A DNA stretch of 64,000 bases from the NCBI GenBank assembly GCA_963817615.1, contig CAWFPH010000002.1, forward strand, positions 2,108,001 to 2,172,000. The letters are read 5' to 3'. Source of the DNA: FEN-1219 sp963817615 (GTDB lineage: Bacteria; Pseudomonadota; Gammaproteobacteria; Steroidobacterales; Rariloculaceae). A model generated the notes under the pieces. It was not told the origin of the DNA. It did not search any database and saw only the letters and a list, made by a program, of their open reading frames with translations. Position 1 is the stretch's first letter, and every line of letters starts with the position of its first letter. A program made the translations under genes and the position numbers. Below are positions 49,813 to 58,495 of this stretch, one piece after another.

Positions 49813-51369
49813 TCAGCGGCGGCCGAGCTCGGCGAGGAGCGAGCCGTAGCGTATGGAACGGTCGGTGGCGACGCGCACGGCCTCGTGGCGTTCGCTTGCG
49901 TCGAAGGGCTCGCGCTCGGCGAGCTGGCCGTCCAGCACGGCGGTCGTCGCCTCCGAGGCGTCGCCGCCGCCGGCCGCTCGCGCGGCGATTCGCGCTCTGA
50001 GCTCCCGTTCCGCCGCGCGGCAGTCGAGAATCGCGAAGCGTGCAGCGTTCGCCGCGGCGATCTGGCGGAAGTGGGCGCGCTCGGCGCGCCGTAGGAACGT
50101 GGCGTCGACGATCATGTCGAAGCCGGCGCGCAGCGCCGTGTCGGCGATTGTACCGAGAACGGCGTAGGTCGCACGGTTGGCCGCCGGCGTGTACAGCCCG
50201 CCGCCGACTGCCGAGCCCGAACGCGCCGTCGCGCGCAGTCCGTGCAGCCGTTTGCGCTCCAAGTCGGATCGCACGCGAAGCGCCGGCAGGCGTGCCACGA
50301 GCTCTGTCGTCACGTGGGTCTTGCCGCTGCCCGATAGCCCATGGGTGATCAGGAGCAGCGGTCGGCGCGGTGCCGCGAGCTCGGCTGCGGTCTTCAGATA
50401 GGGGCCGAGCTCGTCCCGGCCATGCTCGGCGGACGCCTGGGCGGCCTTGATTGCGCTGACCTTCGCGCGCACGAGCGCGCGGTAGACGAGGTAGAACGGG
50501 AGCACCGCGAGGCTGCCGTAGTCGCCGGCCGTTTCGAGGTAGGCCGTGAGGAACACGGAGGCGAGGTCTGCGCGGCCGTGGGCCAGCAGATCCATCGTGA
50601 CGAAGGCGGCTTCACTCGCCACGTCGATCTCCCGAAGCTTCGGGTCGAATTCGAGCGCATCGAACGCGACGATCTCACCACCCGCGAGCAGGAGATTCTC
50701 CAGATGCAGATCGCCGTGGCACTCGCGATAGGCGCCGCGCTGCACCCTGGCTGCGAACACCGGCGCGAGGTCGTCCGCCCGCCGGTCGCTCCAGTCGCGG
50801 AGCCGTTCGAGCGTGGCGAGATCGCGGCCGGCGAGCCGCGACTCGAGCTCCGTGAAATTCGCGCGAGCCTCGGCAACCGGCTCGGCGGCTGCGCCGACGG
50901 GTGCGAGCGGCGGGAGGTCGGCGTGGAAACGTGCGAGCCGGGCCGCGAAGGCTCGAACCGGTTGCGCGTCGACGTCGTCGGCCGCAATGCGCCGATCGAG
51001 CCGCGCTTCGGCGGGGAACTCGCGCATCTTTACGGCGTACTCGAGCGCCGGCGTCTTGCCGATTCGCGGCGCGGCCGGCGTGCCGCCGATCGGTACGACG
51101 TCGAGATAGAGCTCCGGCGCGAGCCGCCGATTGAGCCGGAGCTCCTCGCGGCAATAGCGGCGGCGCTGCTCGAGCGTTCCGAAGTCAAGAAACGGCAATT
51201 TGACCGGCTTCTTGACCTTGTAGGCGTACTGGCCGGTCAGAAAGACCCACGAGATATGGGTCTCGACGAGCCGCACTCGCTCAACGGCGGGACCGTAGCT
51301 GTCGGGCCGCAGCAGAGCTTCGACGAGCGGCGGGCGTGCGGTTTCGCGGCGCGCCGAGGCAGCGGTCAC
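49813..51369 (-). CDS. APH-fold kinase fused to P-loop NTPase
   Basis: This 518-residue protein joins an aminoglycoside-phosphotransferase-like domain (about 1-330) and a P-loop kinase (about 335-518). The first domain has YKVKKPVKLPFLDFG and CHGDLHLENLLL, the catalytic loop of APH/choline-kinase proteins, then VAFDALEFDP with the metal-binding Asp. The second has GLSGSGKTHVT (Walker A) and YTPAANRATYAVLG. Such fusions are common in proteobacteria but their substrates are not known. I chose GTG 51369, which follows TGAGGA and lies just after the phosphomannomutase stop. A longer upstream frame would overlap that gene and is Ser/Arg-rich, so I rejected it. Confidence 0.88.
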   Translation of the reverse strand: MTAASARRETARPPLVEALLRPDSYGPAVERVRLVETHISWVFLTGQYAYKVKKPVKLPFLDFGTLEQRRRYCREELRLNRRLAPELYLDVVPIGGTPAAPRIGKTPALEYAVKMREFPAEARLDRRIAADDVDAQPVRAFAARLARFHADLPPLAPVGAAAEPVAEARANFTELESRLAGRDLATLERLRDWSDRRADDLAPVFAARVQRGAYRECHGDLHLENLLLAGGEIVAFDALEFDPKLREIDVASEAAFVTMDLLAHGRADLASVFLTAYLETAGDYGSLAVLPFYLVYRALVRAKVSAIKAAQASAEHGRDELGPYLKTAAELAAPRRPLLLITHGLSGSGKTHVTTELVARLPALRVRSDLERKRLHGLRATARSGSAVGGGLYTPAANRATYAVLGTIADTALRAGFDMIVDATFLRRAERAHFRQIAAANAARFAILDCRAAERELRARIAARAAGGGDASEATTAVLDGQLAEREPFDASERHEAVRVATDRSIRYGSLLAELGRR

Positions 51370-51376
51370 GGGGTCC

Positions 51377-52735
51377 TCAGCCGGGCTCGCCGCCGAGCAC
51401 CCCGAGCAGCTCGGCCGTGCGCTCGCGCATGAGCTTCTCGTCGCCGCGGCTTTCGACATTGAGCCGCAGCAGCGGCTCCGTGTTCGACGTGCGCAGATTG
51501 AAGCGCCAACGCTCGAATTCGACGCTGAGGCCGTCGGTCCGGTCGACGGCGAGCGCGTTCTTCGTATACCGCGTCTCGACCGCGGCCAGCACCGCCGCCG
51601 CGTCCTGCACCTTGCGGTTGATCTCGCCGCTCGCGGGGAACAGCCGCATGCGCGCCCCGACGAGCTCGGCGAGCGACCGCTTGTGCTGGCTCATGAGCTC
51701 CGTGACGAGCAGCCACGGGATCATGCCGCTGTCGGCGTACGAGAATTTACGGAAATAATGATGTGCGCTCATTTCGCCGCCGTAGATGGCATCGACCTCG
51801 CGCATCTTCTGTTTGATGAACGCATGCCCCGACTTGCTCTGTATCGCCACGCCGCCGCCGGTTGCGACCACATCGAGCGTGTTCCACGTGAGACGCGGGT
51901 CGTGCACGATGCGCTCGCCCGGCGACTTGGCGAGGAAGCTCTGCGCGAGCAGCCCCACGATGTAGTAGCCTTCGATGAAGACGCCATCCCCGTCGAAGAA
52001 GAAACAGCGATCGTAATCGCCGTCCCATGCGATGCCGACGTCGGCCTTCTCGGCGATTATCCTGTCGATGGTCACCCGCCGATTGGCCTCGATCATCGGG
52101 TTCGGCACGCCGTTCGGGAACGAGCCGTCCGGCTCGTGATAGAGCTTCACGAACTCGAACGGCAAATGCGGCTCGAGCATATCGACGATCGGGCCGGCGC
52201 CGCCGTTGCCGGCGTTCACGACGACTTTGAGCGGTGCGAGCGAGCCGGCGTCGATGTACGACAGTAGATGCTCGATGTAGGCGGGCTTGATGTCGATCTT
52301 CGTCACGCCGCCTTTGCGGGTGGTCGCCGAAAATTCGTTGCGCTCGGCGAGCGCCCGGATGTCCTTGAGGCCCGTGTCGGCGCTGATCGGCCGCGATTCC
52401 TCGCGCACGAGCTTCAAGCCGTTGTAGTTCGGCGGGTTGTGGCTCGCAGTGACCATGATCCCGCCGTCGAGCTTGCGGCTGAAGGTGGCGAAATAGACGA
52501 GCTCGGTGCCGCCGATGCCGATGTCGACGACGTCGACGCCCGAATCGGTGAGCCCGCGAATCAATGCCGCCGTCAGGCCGGGGCTCGAGCCGCGAATGTC
52601 GCGGCCGACCGCGACGGTTCGCGGGCGCACGAACGCCGCGTAGCCGCGGCCGATGCGATAGACGATGTCATCGTCGAGCTCCTCGGGCACGCGGCCGCGC
52701 ACGTCATAGGCTTTGAAGCAGGTGATGTCTTGCAT
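51377..52735 (-). CDS. manB: Phosphomannomutase/phosphoglucomutase (ManB/CpsG type)
   Basis: This 452-residue cytosolic enzyme interconverts hexose 6-phosphate and 1-phosphate for sugar nucleotide synthesis. FKAYDVRGRVPEEL opens domain 1, TASHNPPNYNGLKLVREES carries the phospho-Ser, GIAWDGDYDRCFFFDGDG is the metal-binding loop, GGEMSAHHYFRKF binds sugar, and RTSNTEPLLRLNVE binds the phosphate. Similarity to CpsG is high. GDP-mannose or glucose-derived nucleotide sugars made from its product would feed glycan pathways such as the one at 5214-12823, but that link is inferred. ATG 52735 diverges from bioA. Confidence 0.93.
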   Translation of the reverse strand: MQDITCFKAYDVRGRVPEELDDDIVYRIGRGYAAFVRPRTVAVGRDIRGSSPGLTAALIRGLTDSGVDVVDIGIGGTELVYFATFSRKLDGGIMVTASHNPPNYNGLKLVREESRPISADTGLKDIRALAERNEFSATTRKGGVTKIDIKPAYIEHLLSYIDAGSLAPLKVVVNAGNGGAGPIVDMLEPHLPFEFVKLYHEPDGSFPNGVPNPMIEANRRVTIDRIIAEKADVGIAWDGDYDRCFFFDGDGVFIEGYYIVGLLAQSFLAKSPGERIVHDPRLTWNTLDVVATGGGVAIQSKSGHAFIKQKMREVDAIYGGEMSAHHYFRKFSYADSGMIPWLLVTELMSQHKRSLAELVGARMRLFPASGEINRKVQDAAAVLAAVETRYTKNALAVDRTDGLSVEFERWRFNLRTSNTEPLLRLNVESRGDEKLMRERTAELLGVLGGEPG

Positions 52736-52840
52736 TCGTCGTTCCGTTCGTGGGCGCGATGCCGAAGTATACCCACGTGGGTCGCCGATCATCGCGCGCG
52801 TTAGTATGGCGGCGGACGTGGCGTGGGGAGGAGGGGCGCC

Positions 52841-54097
52841 GTGGCTTCGTCTCATGTGTGGCTGCCCTACAGCCAGATGCGAACGGCTCCGGAGCCCGTG
52901 CAGGTCGTGCGCACGGAAGGAGTGCGCGTCGAGCTGGCGGACGGCCGTCGGCTGATCGACGGCGTTGCGTCGTGGTGGACCGCCTGTCACGGTTACAACC
53001 ACCCGCACATCCGGGCCGCGGTCGCGGCCCAGCTCGAGCGTATGCCGCACTTCATGCTCGGCGGCGCCGTGCATGCGCCTGCACTTGCGCTCGCGCGGCG
53101 GCTCGCGGCCCTGCTCCCCGGCAATCTCGATCACGTGTTCTTCTCCGAGTCGGGATCCGTCGCAGTGGAGATCGCGCTCAAGATCGCGCTCCAGTACCGG
53201 TTCAATCGCGGCGAGCTCGAGCGCACGCGGTTCTTGGCCTTCCGCCACGCCTATCACGGTGACACTTTCGCTGCGATGTCGATTTGCGATCCGGAGGAAG
53301 GCATGCACCGCGCTTGGGGCCGCGTGTTGCCGCGCCAACTGGTCGTACCGCTGCCTCAAGGACGTGAAGCGGCGGCGGAGTTCGAGCGCACGGTTGCGGC
53401 GTACGCGCACGAGCTCACGGCGATCGTCATCGAGCCGCTCGTCCAAGCGGCGGGCGGCATGAAGTTCCACGATCCGGAAACGCTTGCTGCAGTCGCCGCA
53501 TGTGCCCGCCGTCATGGCCTGCTGCTGATCGCGGATGAAATCGCGACCGGATTCGGCCGTACGGGGACGCTGTTTGCCTGTGAGCAGGCGCACGTCGAGC
53601 CGGATATCGTCGCGCTGTCGAAGGCGTTGAGCGGCGGCACGCTCCCGCTCGCAGCAACCGTCGCCGCCACGCATGTCTACGACGCGTTTCTCGACGAGGA
53701 TTTCATGCATGCGCTGCAGCACGGTCCGACCTTTGCAGGCAATGCGCTTGCCTGCGCGGCTGCCAATGCATCGCTCGACTTGTTCGAGTCCGAGCCGCGT
53801 CTCGAGCAGGCGGCCGCGATCGAAAGGCGGCTGGCGGCCGGTCTCGAGCCTTGTCGAGACCTGCGCGGAGTGCGCGACGTGCGTGTGCGTGGCGCGATCG
53901 GCGTGGTGCAGCTCGAGCGCATTCCGCGGCTCGACGCGCTGCGACGCCGCTTCGTCGCGCACGGCGTGTGGGTTCGGCCGTTCGGCGACGTCGTCTATCT
54001 GATGCCGCCGCTCGTGATCGGTACGGCCGATCTCGACACGCTGACCTCCGCCGTGCGCGGCGTACTGACCGAGGCGCGGGTGCACGGCGACCTTTGA
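52841..54097 (+). CDS. bioA: Adenosylmethionine-8-amino-7-oxononanoate aminotransferase
   Basis: This 418-residue class III PLP enzyme converts KAPA to DAPA with S-adenosylmethionine as amino donor. VASWWTACHGYNHPHI (BioA-specific) opens the active site, FFSESGSVAVEIALKIALQY has the phosphate-binding Ser, FRHAYHGDTFAAMS follows, LIADEIATGFGRTG has the PLP-binding Asp, and VALSKALSGGTLP the Lys. I chose GTG 52841, which has GGAGGAG eight bases before it; GTG 52823 is further from the fold. bioA lies apart from bioFD and diverges from manB, so biotin synthesis is split over two transcripts in this window. Confidence 0.94.
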   Translation: MASSHVWLPYSQMRTAPEPVQVVRTEGVRVELADGRRLIDGVASWWTACHGYNHPHIRAAVAAQLERMPHFMLGGAVHAPALALARRLAALLPGNLDHVFFSESGSVAVEIALKIALQYRFNRGELERTRFLAFRHAYHGDTFAAMSICDPEEGMHRAWGRVLPRQLVVPLPQGREAAAEFERTVAAYAHELTAIVIEPLVQAAGGMKFHDPETLAAVAACARRHGLLLIADEIATGFGRTGTLFACEQAHVEPDIVALSKALSGGTLPLAATVAATHVYDAFLDEDFMHALQHGPTFAGNALACAAANASLDLFESEPRLEQAAAIERRLAAGLEPCRDLRGVRDVRVRGAIGVVQLERIPRLDALRRRFVAHGVWVRPFGDVVYLMPPLVIGTADLDTLTSAVRGVLTEARVHGDL

Positions 54098-54269
54098 GCC
54101 GCTCGATGCCGGCCGCCGGCCGTGATCTCGCGCACAGACGGCCCCGCAGCAACGGCAGCTTGTGACGCACGTCTTGCCGTGAAGCACGGGCGCTTTTCCT
54201 CTGCACCATTTGGAAGCGATGATTCGCCCCGCTGGAGGCGCCGCCCAGCCGGAGCGCAGCGCGGCGGTA

Positions 54270-54286
54270 TTGGCACACCGCTTGCT
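54270..54286 (+). promoter_or_regulatory. Near-consensus sigma-54 promoter of the TonB receptor/sulfotransferase operon
   Basis: TTGGCAC (54270-54276) and TTGCT (54282-54286) match the RpoN consensus YTGGCACG-N4-TTGCW at every position except one (A for G after GGCAC). GG (54272-54273) and GC (54284-54285) have exactly 10 nt between them. Transcription should start near 54297, about 62 nt before the receptor ATG. Confidence 0.8.
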
Positions 54287-54358
54287 ATAGCCACGAGGGC
54301 TGCGCTCGAATCCGGTTGAGTGGGCCCCGAATGTCGGGATCTTACGAGGGAGGCTTCG

Positions 54359-56857
54359 ATGCAAAACCGTCAATCCGTGCGGCGCCCATGCCGCGTCGAG
54401 CGCCGCGTTGGTCAGCCTTCGGGGCTGCGCCTTCGCCCCGTTGCGCTCGCGATCTCGGCGGCGCTCGCGTCTGCCGCGGTGCCGATGCTCGCGAGCGGCC
54501 AGGCCGACAGCGGGCCGGCGATCGAGGAGATCATGGTGACCGCGACCCGGCGTACGGAGAGCGTGCAGGACATCCCGATCAACATCGCGGCGTTCGACGG
54601 CCAACTGCTCGACCGCCGCGAGATTTCCGATCTCGCGCAGCTCGGCCGAAGCGTGCCCGGGTTGTATGTCGTCGACCAGGGGAAACGCGGCGCGAATCAT
54701 ATCGTCGTGCGCGGCCTGAATCTCGACACCATCACTTCCGCGGAGTCGCTCGACAACAACGGCGGCGACGTCGTGTCGACCTACGTCGGCGACATTCCGC
54801 TGTACGTCGATTTGTCTCTAGCGGACATGGATCGCGTCGAAGTTCTGCTCGGACCGCAGGGCACGCTGTACGGTGCGGGCACGCTGGGCGGTGCGGTTCG
54901 CTACATACCTCGCCGTCCGGACTTCAACTCGACGGGTCTGTCGTTTCGTGCGACGAGCTTCAGTCTCGCCGAAAGCGACAATATCGGCGTCCGAGGCGGA
55001 ATCACGGGCAACTTTCCGCTCGGTGACAAGCTCGCGCTGCGCTTCAGCGCGGATCGCGACAACGACCCCGGTTATATCGACACGCCTTACCTCGTGCGCG
55101 ACCCGGGTCTGTCGGATCCCCAGCCCGATCTAACCGATCCGGCAGCGGTCGCGGCCAATCTCTATCGGGCCAACGACGTCAACACGGAGCAGACGACGGC
55201 GGGTCGCGTGGGGCTGCGTTGGCAGCCCGGCGACAAGGTCGATGCCAACTTCACGTACTACTTCCAGAACCTCGACGTCGGCGGCCGCGACGAGAATCAC
55301 GTGGTGGCTTTCGGCACCGGCAAGTACGAGTCGGCGACACGCTATCCCGAGCCGATCACCCGCAACAATCATCTCGCGGCTGCCGAGATCACCGCAGACC
55401 TCGGCTTCGCGGAGCTTACGTCCGCAACCGGATACTCGACGTACCATGAGCGCGGACAGCGGGATCAGACGGATCTTCTGATCACGCTGATGTACAGCTA
55501 CGAAGCCTATCCGTCGTTCTCGGCCTTTACGCGCGACATCGAGGACTGGCGCACCCTGAGCCAGGAAGTGCGACTCGTGTCGAAGAAGACCCGACGCGTC
55601 AACTGGCTAGCCGGGGTCTTCTACTTCGATCAGCACCTCAACGAGGACAGTCGTGAGTACACGCCGCACTACAGCGAGTATCTGCTGAACTTCGGCTCCG
55701 GTGTGGTGCGCCCGGATGCGCTCGAGTACGTCAGTCAGGAGATCGATGATCTCAAGCAGAAGGCTCTGTTCGGCGAGATCGGGTTCGACATCACGGACAA
55801 GTGGCAAGCAACGCTCGGCGGTCGCTATTACGACTACACTTTGAATCTGCTGAGCGGGGCCGCTACACCGCTGTTCAATACCACCTATCTCGGGTCCCTG
55901 CCGCCGGCCGAGATCGGCATCTCGCTCGATCCGAATTCTCAACAAGACAGCGGCAGCCTCTACAAGCTCAACACGTCGTATCACTTCAAGCCGGATCTGC
56001 TGGGCTACGTCACGATCAGCGAGGGCTACCGGATCGGTAGCTCGAACGGTGTCGCGCCGTGTCCGGATCCGCTGCCGACGAATCAGATCATTTGCGCCCT
56101 GCCGGACGAGGTGCAGTACTTCCCGGACAAGACCACGAATTACGAAGTGGGTGTCCGCAGCCAATGGCTCGACCGCCGGCTCACCCTGAACGGCGCGCTC
56201 TACTATGTCGACTGGAAGGATCCGCAGCTCACTTCGGCCACGGCGAACGGCGCGCAGCCGATCACGAAGAACGGTCAGGGCGCGCGCACGAAGGGGTTCG
56301 AGATTTCCCTCGACGTACGTGCGACGCAGAGGCTCGATCTCAACTTCTCGTTGTCCCACACGAATGCGGAGCTTTCGAAGGATGCGCCGGATCTATTGCG
56401 AGTGTTCCAGCCGCCGGGGTTCGGTCCGAACAATCCCGCCGTATACACCGACGGGCTGGCGGGCGATAGGCTGCCGGGCTCGCCGGTCCGCCAAGGCACG
56501 TTCGATATGACCTACGACCTGCCGCTCAAGGGCAGCTGGGATCTCGAGCTCAACTATGGCATTGCGGCGATCGGCGACGTCTATACGAAGACCGGGTTGC
56601 GGGCGGACGGTGAGGACTTGCCGGGCTACGCGGTGCATTACGGCTCGGCGGTCTTACGAGGCGGCCCGTGGACTGTCGGGCTGTACGGCCGCAATCTGCT
56701 GAACAAGTACGCCGTGACCGGTGTTCGTTCGATCCGCGACTTCGTGCAGACCGTCACGGACGAGAACGGCGATCCGGTTGCCGTGCGTAGCTACGCGCAG
56801 CAGATGCTCAAACCGCGGGAAATCGGTATCCGGTTCAGCTACGCGCTCGACCTCTAG
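54359..56857 (+). CDS. TonB-dependent outer-membrane receptor
   Basis: This 832-residue protein has a long signal-bearing N-terminus (RLRPVALAISAALASAAVPML). A TonB-box-like EEIMVTATRRTESVQDIP opens the mature chain. The plug (about 60-190) has VRGLNLDTITSAE and GPQGTLYGAGTLGGAVRYI, and a C-terminal 22-strand barrel ends FSYALDL. Members import siderophores, vitamin B12, carbohydrates or other large ligands using TonB energy. The ligand is not predictable. GAGGGAGG precedes the ATG at 54359; 13 extra codons upstream look unrelated. A sulfotransferase gene starts 20 bp after its stop, so both share the sigma-54 promoter. Confidence 0.93.
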   Translation: MQNRQSVRRPCRVERRVGQPSGLRLRPVALAISAALASAAVPMLASGQADSGPAIEEIMVTATRRTESVQDIPINIAAFDGQLLDRREISDLAQLGRSVPGLYVVDQGKRGANHIVVRGLNLDTITSAESLDNNGGDVVSTYVGDIPLYVDLSLADMDRVEVLLGPQGTLYGAGTLGGAVRYIPRRPDFNSTGLSFRATSFSLAESDNIGVRGGITGNFPLGDKLALRFSADRDNDPGYIDTPYLVRDPGLSDPQPDLTDPAAVAANLYRANDVNTEQTTAGRVGLRWQPGDKVDANFTYYFQNLDVGGRDENHVVAFGTGKYESATRYPEPITRNNHLAAAEITADLGFAELTSATGYSTYHERGQRDQTDLLITLMYSYEAYPSFSAFTRDIEDWRTLSQEVRLVSKKTRRVNWLAGVFYFDQHLNEDSREYTPHYSEYLLNFGSGVVRPDALEYVSQEIDDLKQKALFGEIGFDITDKWQATLGGRYYDYTLNLLSGAATPLFNTTYLGSLPPAEIGISLDPNSQQDSGSLYKLNTSYHFKPDLLGYVTISEGYRIGSSNGVAPCPDPLPTNQIICALPDEVQYFPDKTTNYEVGVRSQWLDRRLTLNGALYYVDWKDPQLTSATANGAQPITKNGQGARTKGFEISLDVRATQRLDLNFSLSHTNAELSKDAPDLLRVFQPPGFGPNNPAVYTDGLAGDRLPGSPVRQGTFDMTYDLPLKGSWDLELNYGIAAIGDVYTKTGLRADGEDLPGYAVHYGSAVLRGGPWTVGLYGRNLLNKYAVTGVRSIRDFVQTVTDENGDPVAVRSYAQQMLKPREIGIRFSYALDL

Positions 56858-56877
56858 CGCCGCTATGATGCGCTGCG

Positions 56878-58464
56878 ATGGGGAACGTCGCGGCACACAC
56901 CGAGCTCTCGGCATGGCATGCCGAGGCCGAGCGGGCGCTCAATCGGCGCGAGTTTCAGCGGGCGCACGAGCTGTGCCTCAAGATCCTCACGGCCGAGCCG
57001 CGGTTCGCCGACGCGCTGTTCTTGCTCGCGATGATCGCCGCGGAGCACGGCAACTTCGGCAAGGCGCTCGAGGTCGTCGACCGCGCGCTCGCGCTCGCGC
57101 CGAACCGGGCGGACTACCACGCGCAACGCGGCCGCTGCCTCGTCGTGCTGCATCGGCCGCGCGAGGCATTCGAGGCAGCATCGAAGGCGTTCGCGCTCGC
57201 GCCTGCCGACGCCCTCACGCTCGACACGATCGGTGTGGTCATGACGCGGACCGGCGCGCATGCGGAAGCGGTCGCGCCGTTCCGTGCGGCCGTCGCGCGC
57301 GCGCCGAGCAATCCGTCGTTCCAGTACAACCTGGGCGCGGCATTGCAGTTCAGCGGCGATTTCGAGGCGGCTTCGGCCGCATATCGAGCCGCCCTCGCTA
57401 GCGAGCCGCGGTTCTATCGTGCGTGGTCGGCGCTGTCGCAGGTTGCGCGTGCCGCGCTGAGCCGCGAGGAGGTTGCGACGGTCGAGCAGCTGCTGATCGC
57501 CGGCGGCCTCGATGCCGATGCCGAGCTGCAGCTGTGTCATGCGCTCGGGAAGCAGTGCGAGGATCTCGAGCGCTACGAGGACGCGTTTCGCTGGCTCGAG
57601 CGCGGCAAGGCTCGAAAGCGCGAGCGGCTCCGCTACTCGGTAGCCGCCGACGAGGCGTTGTTCGCGGCGGCCGCTCGCACCGGCGATGCGCCGCCCGCCG
57701 CGGGAGACGACTCGACCGAGCCGATCTTCATCGTCGGCTTGCCGCGCACCGGCACGACGCTGGTGGAACGGATACTGTCGAGCCATCCCAAGGTCTTCGC
57801 GGCAGGCGAGCTCACGAACTTCGCATTGGTCGTCAAGCGCGCGGCCCATACGCCATCGAACCGCGTGCTCGACGTCGAAACGCTTGCGGCGGCGGTCGGT
57901 TGCGACGCCGCGGCACTCGGTGCGGCCTACGTCGATAGCACGCGGCCGCGCACGGGTCATACGCCGCACTTCATCGACAAGATGCCGCTGAACTTCCTGT
58001 ACGCTGCGCTGATTCGGCGAGCATTGCCGAGTGCCAAGATCATCTGCCTGCGCCGCAATCCGCTCGACAGCTGCCTCAGCAATTACCGACAACTGTTCTC
58101 CACGAGCTTCTCGTACTACGACTACTCGTACGACTTGCTCGACACGGGGCGATATTTCGTGCTGTTCGACAAGCTCGCGGCGCTGTGGCGCCGGACGCTC
58201 GGGAGCGGCTATGTAGAGGTGCGCTACGAGGACGTCGTGGCGCATACCGAGCGCGAGGCGCGCAGACTCGTCGAGTTCTGCGGTCTCGAGTGGGATCCCG
58301 CGTGTCTCGCTTTCGATTCGAATGCTGCGCCGGTCGCGACGGCGAGCTCGGTGCAGGTTCGCAGCCCGATCTATCGAACGGCCGTCGGCCGCTGGCGAAA
58401 GTACGGCAAGGCCGTCGAGCCGCTCAGGCGCCTGCTCGCGGCGGCCGGGGTCGCAGACGTTTGA
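56878..58464 (+). CDS. TPR-containing sulfotransferase
   Basis: This 528-residue protein has an N-terminal TPR region (about 10-230; repeats such as FADALFLLAMIAAEHGNFG and FEAASKAFALAPADALTL) and a C-terminal sulfotransferase domain (about 280-528). The PAPS 5'-phosphosulfate loop is IVGLPRTGTTLVERILSSHP (near residue 285) and the 3'-phosphate motif CLRRNPLDSCLSNYRQLF follows. No signal peptide is present, so PAPS transfer occurs in the cytosol on an unknown acceptor. Twenty base pairs after the TonB receptor, it is probably translated from the same RpoN-dependent transcript. Similar receptor-sulfotransferase pairs occur in other proteobacteria, but the biochemical link is not established. 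Confidence 0.92.
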   Translation: MGNVAAHTELSAWHAEAERALNRREFQRAHELCLKILTAEPRFADALFLLAMIAAEHGNFGKALEVVDRALALAPNRADYHAQRGRCLVVLHRPREAFEAASKAFALAPADALTLDTIGVVMTRTGAHAEAVAPFRAAVARAPSNPSFQYNLGAALQFSGDFEAASAAYRAALASEPRFYRAWSALSQVARAALSREEVATVEQLLIAGGLDADAELQLCHALGKQCEDLERYEDAFRWLERGKARKRERLRYSVAADEALFAAAARTGDAPPAAGDDSTEPIFIVGLPRTGTTLVERILSSHPKVFAAGELTNFALVVKRAAHTPSNRVLDVETLAAAVGCDAAALGAAYVDSTRPRTGHTPHFIDKMPLNFLYAALIRRALPSAKIICLRRNPLDSCLSNYRQLFSTSFSYYDYSYDLLDTGRYFVLFDKLAALWRRTLGSGYVEVRYEDVVAHTEREARRLVEFCGLEWDPACLAFDSNAAPVATASSVQVRSPIYRTAVGRWRKYGKAVEPLRRLLAAAGVADV

Positions 58465-58495
58465 ACGGCGCGTCCGACTCCGCTCGGCAAGCAGG

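Noticed and set aside
54122..54319. Small open frame upstream of the TonB receptor
   Set aside because: It has no ribosome site, unusual composition and overlaps the sigma-54 promoter.
52740..54700. Long N-terminal extension of phosphomannomutase
   Set aside because: It lies antisense to bioA and consists of low-information Arg/His-rich sequence. The true start at 52735 gives a normal-length enzyme.
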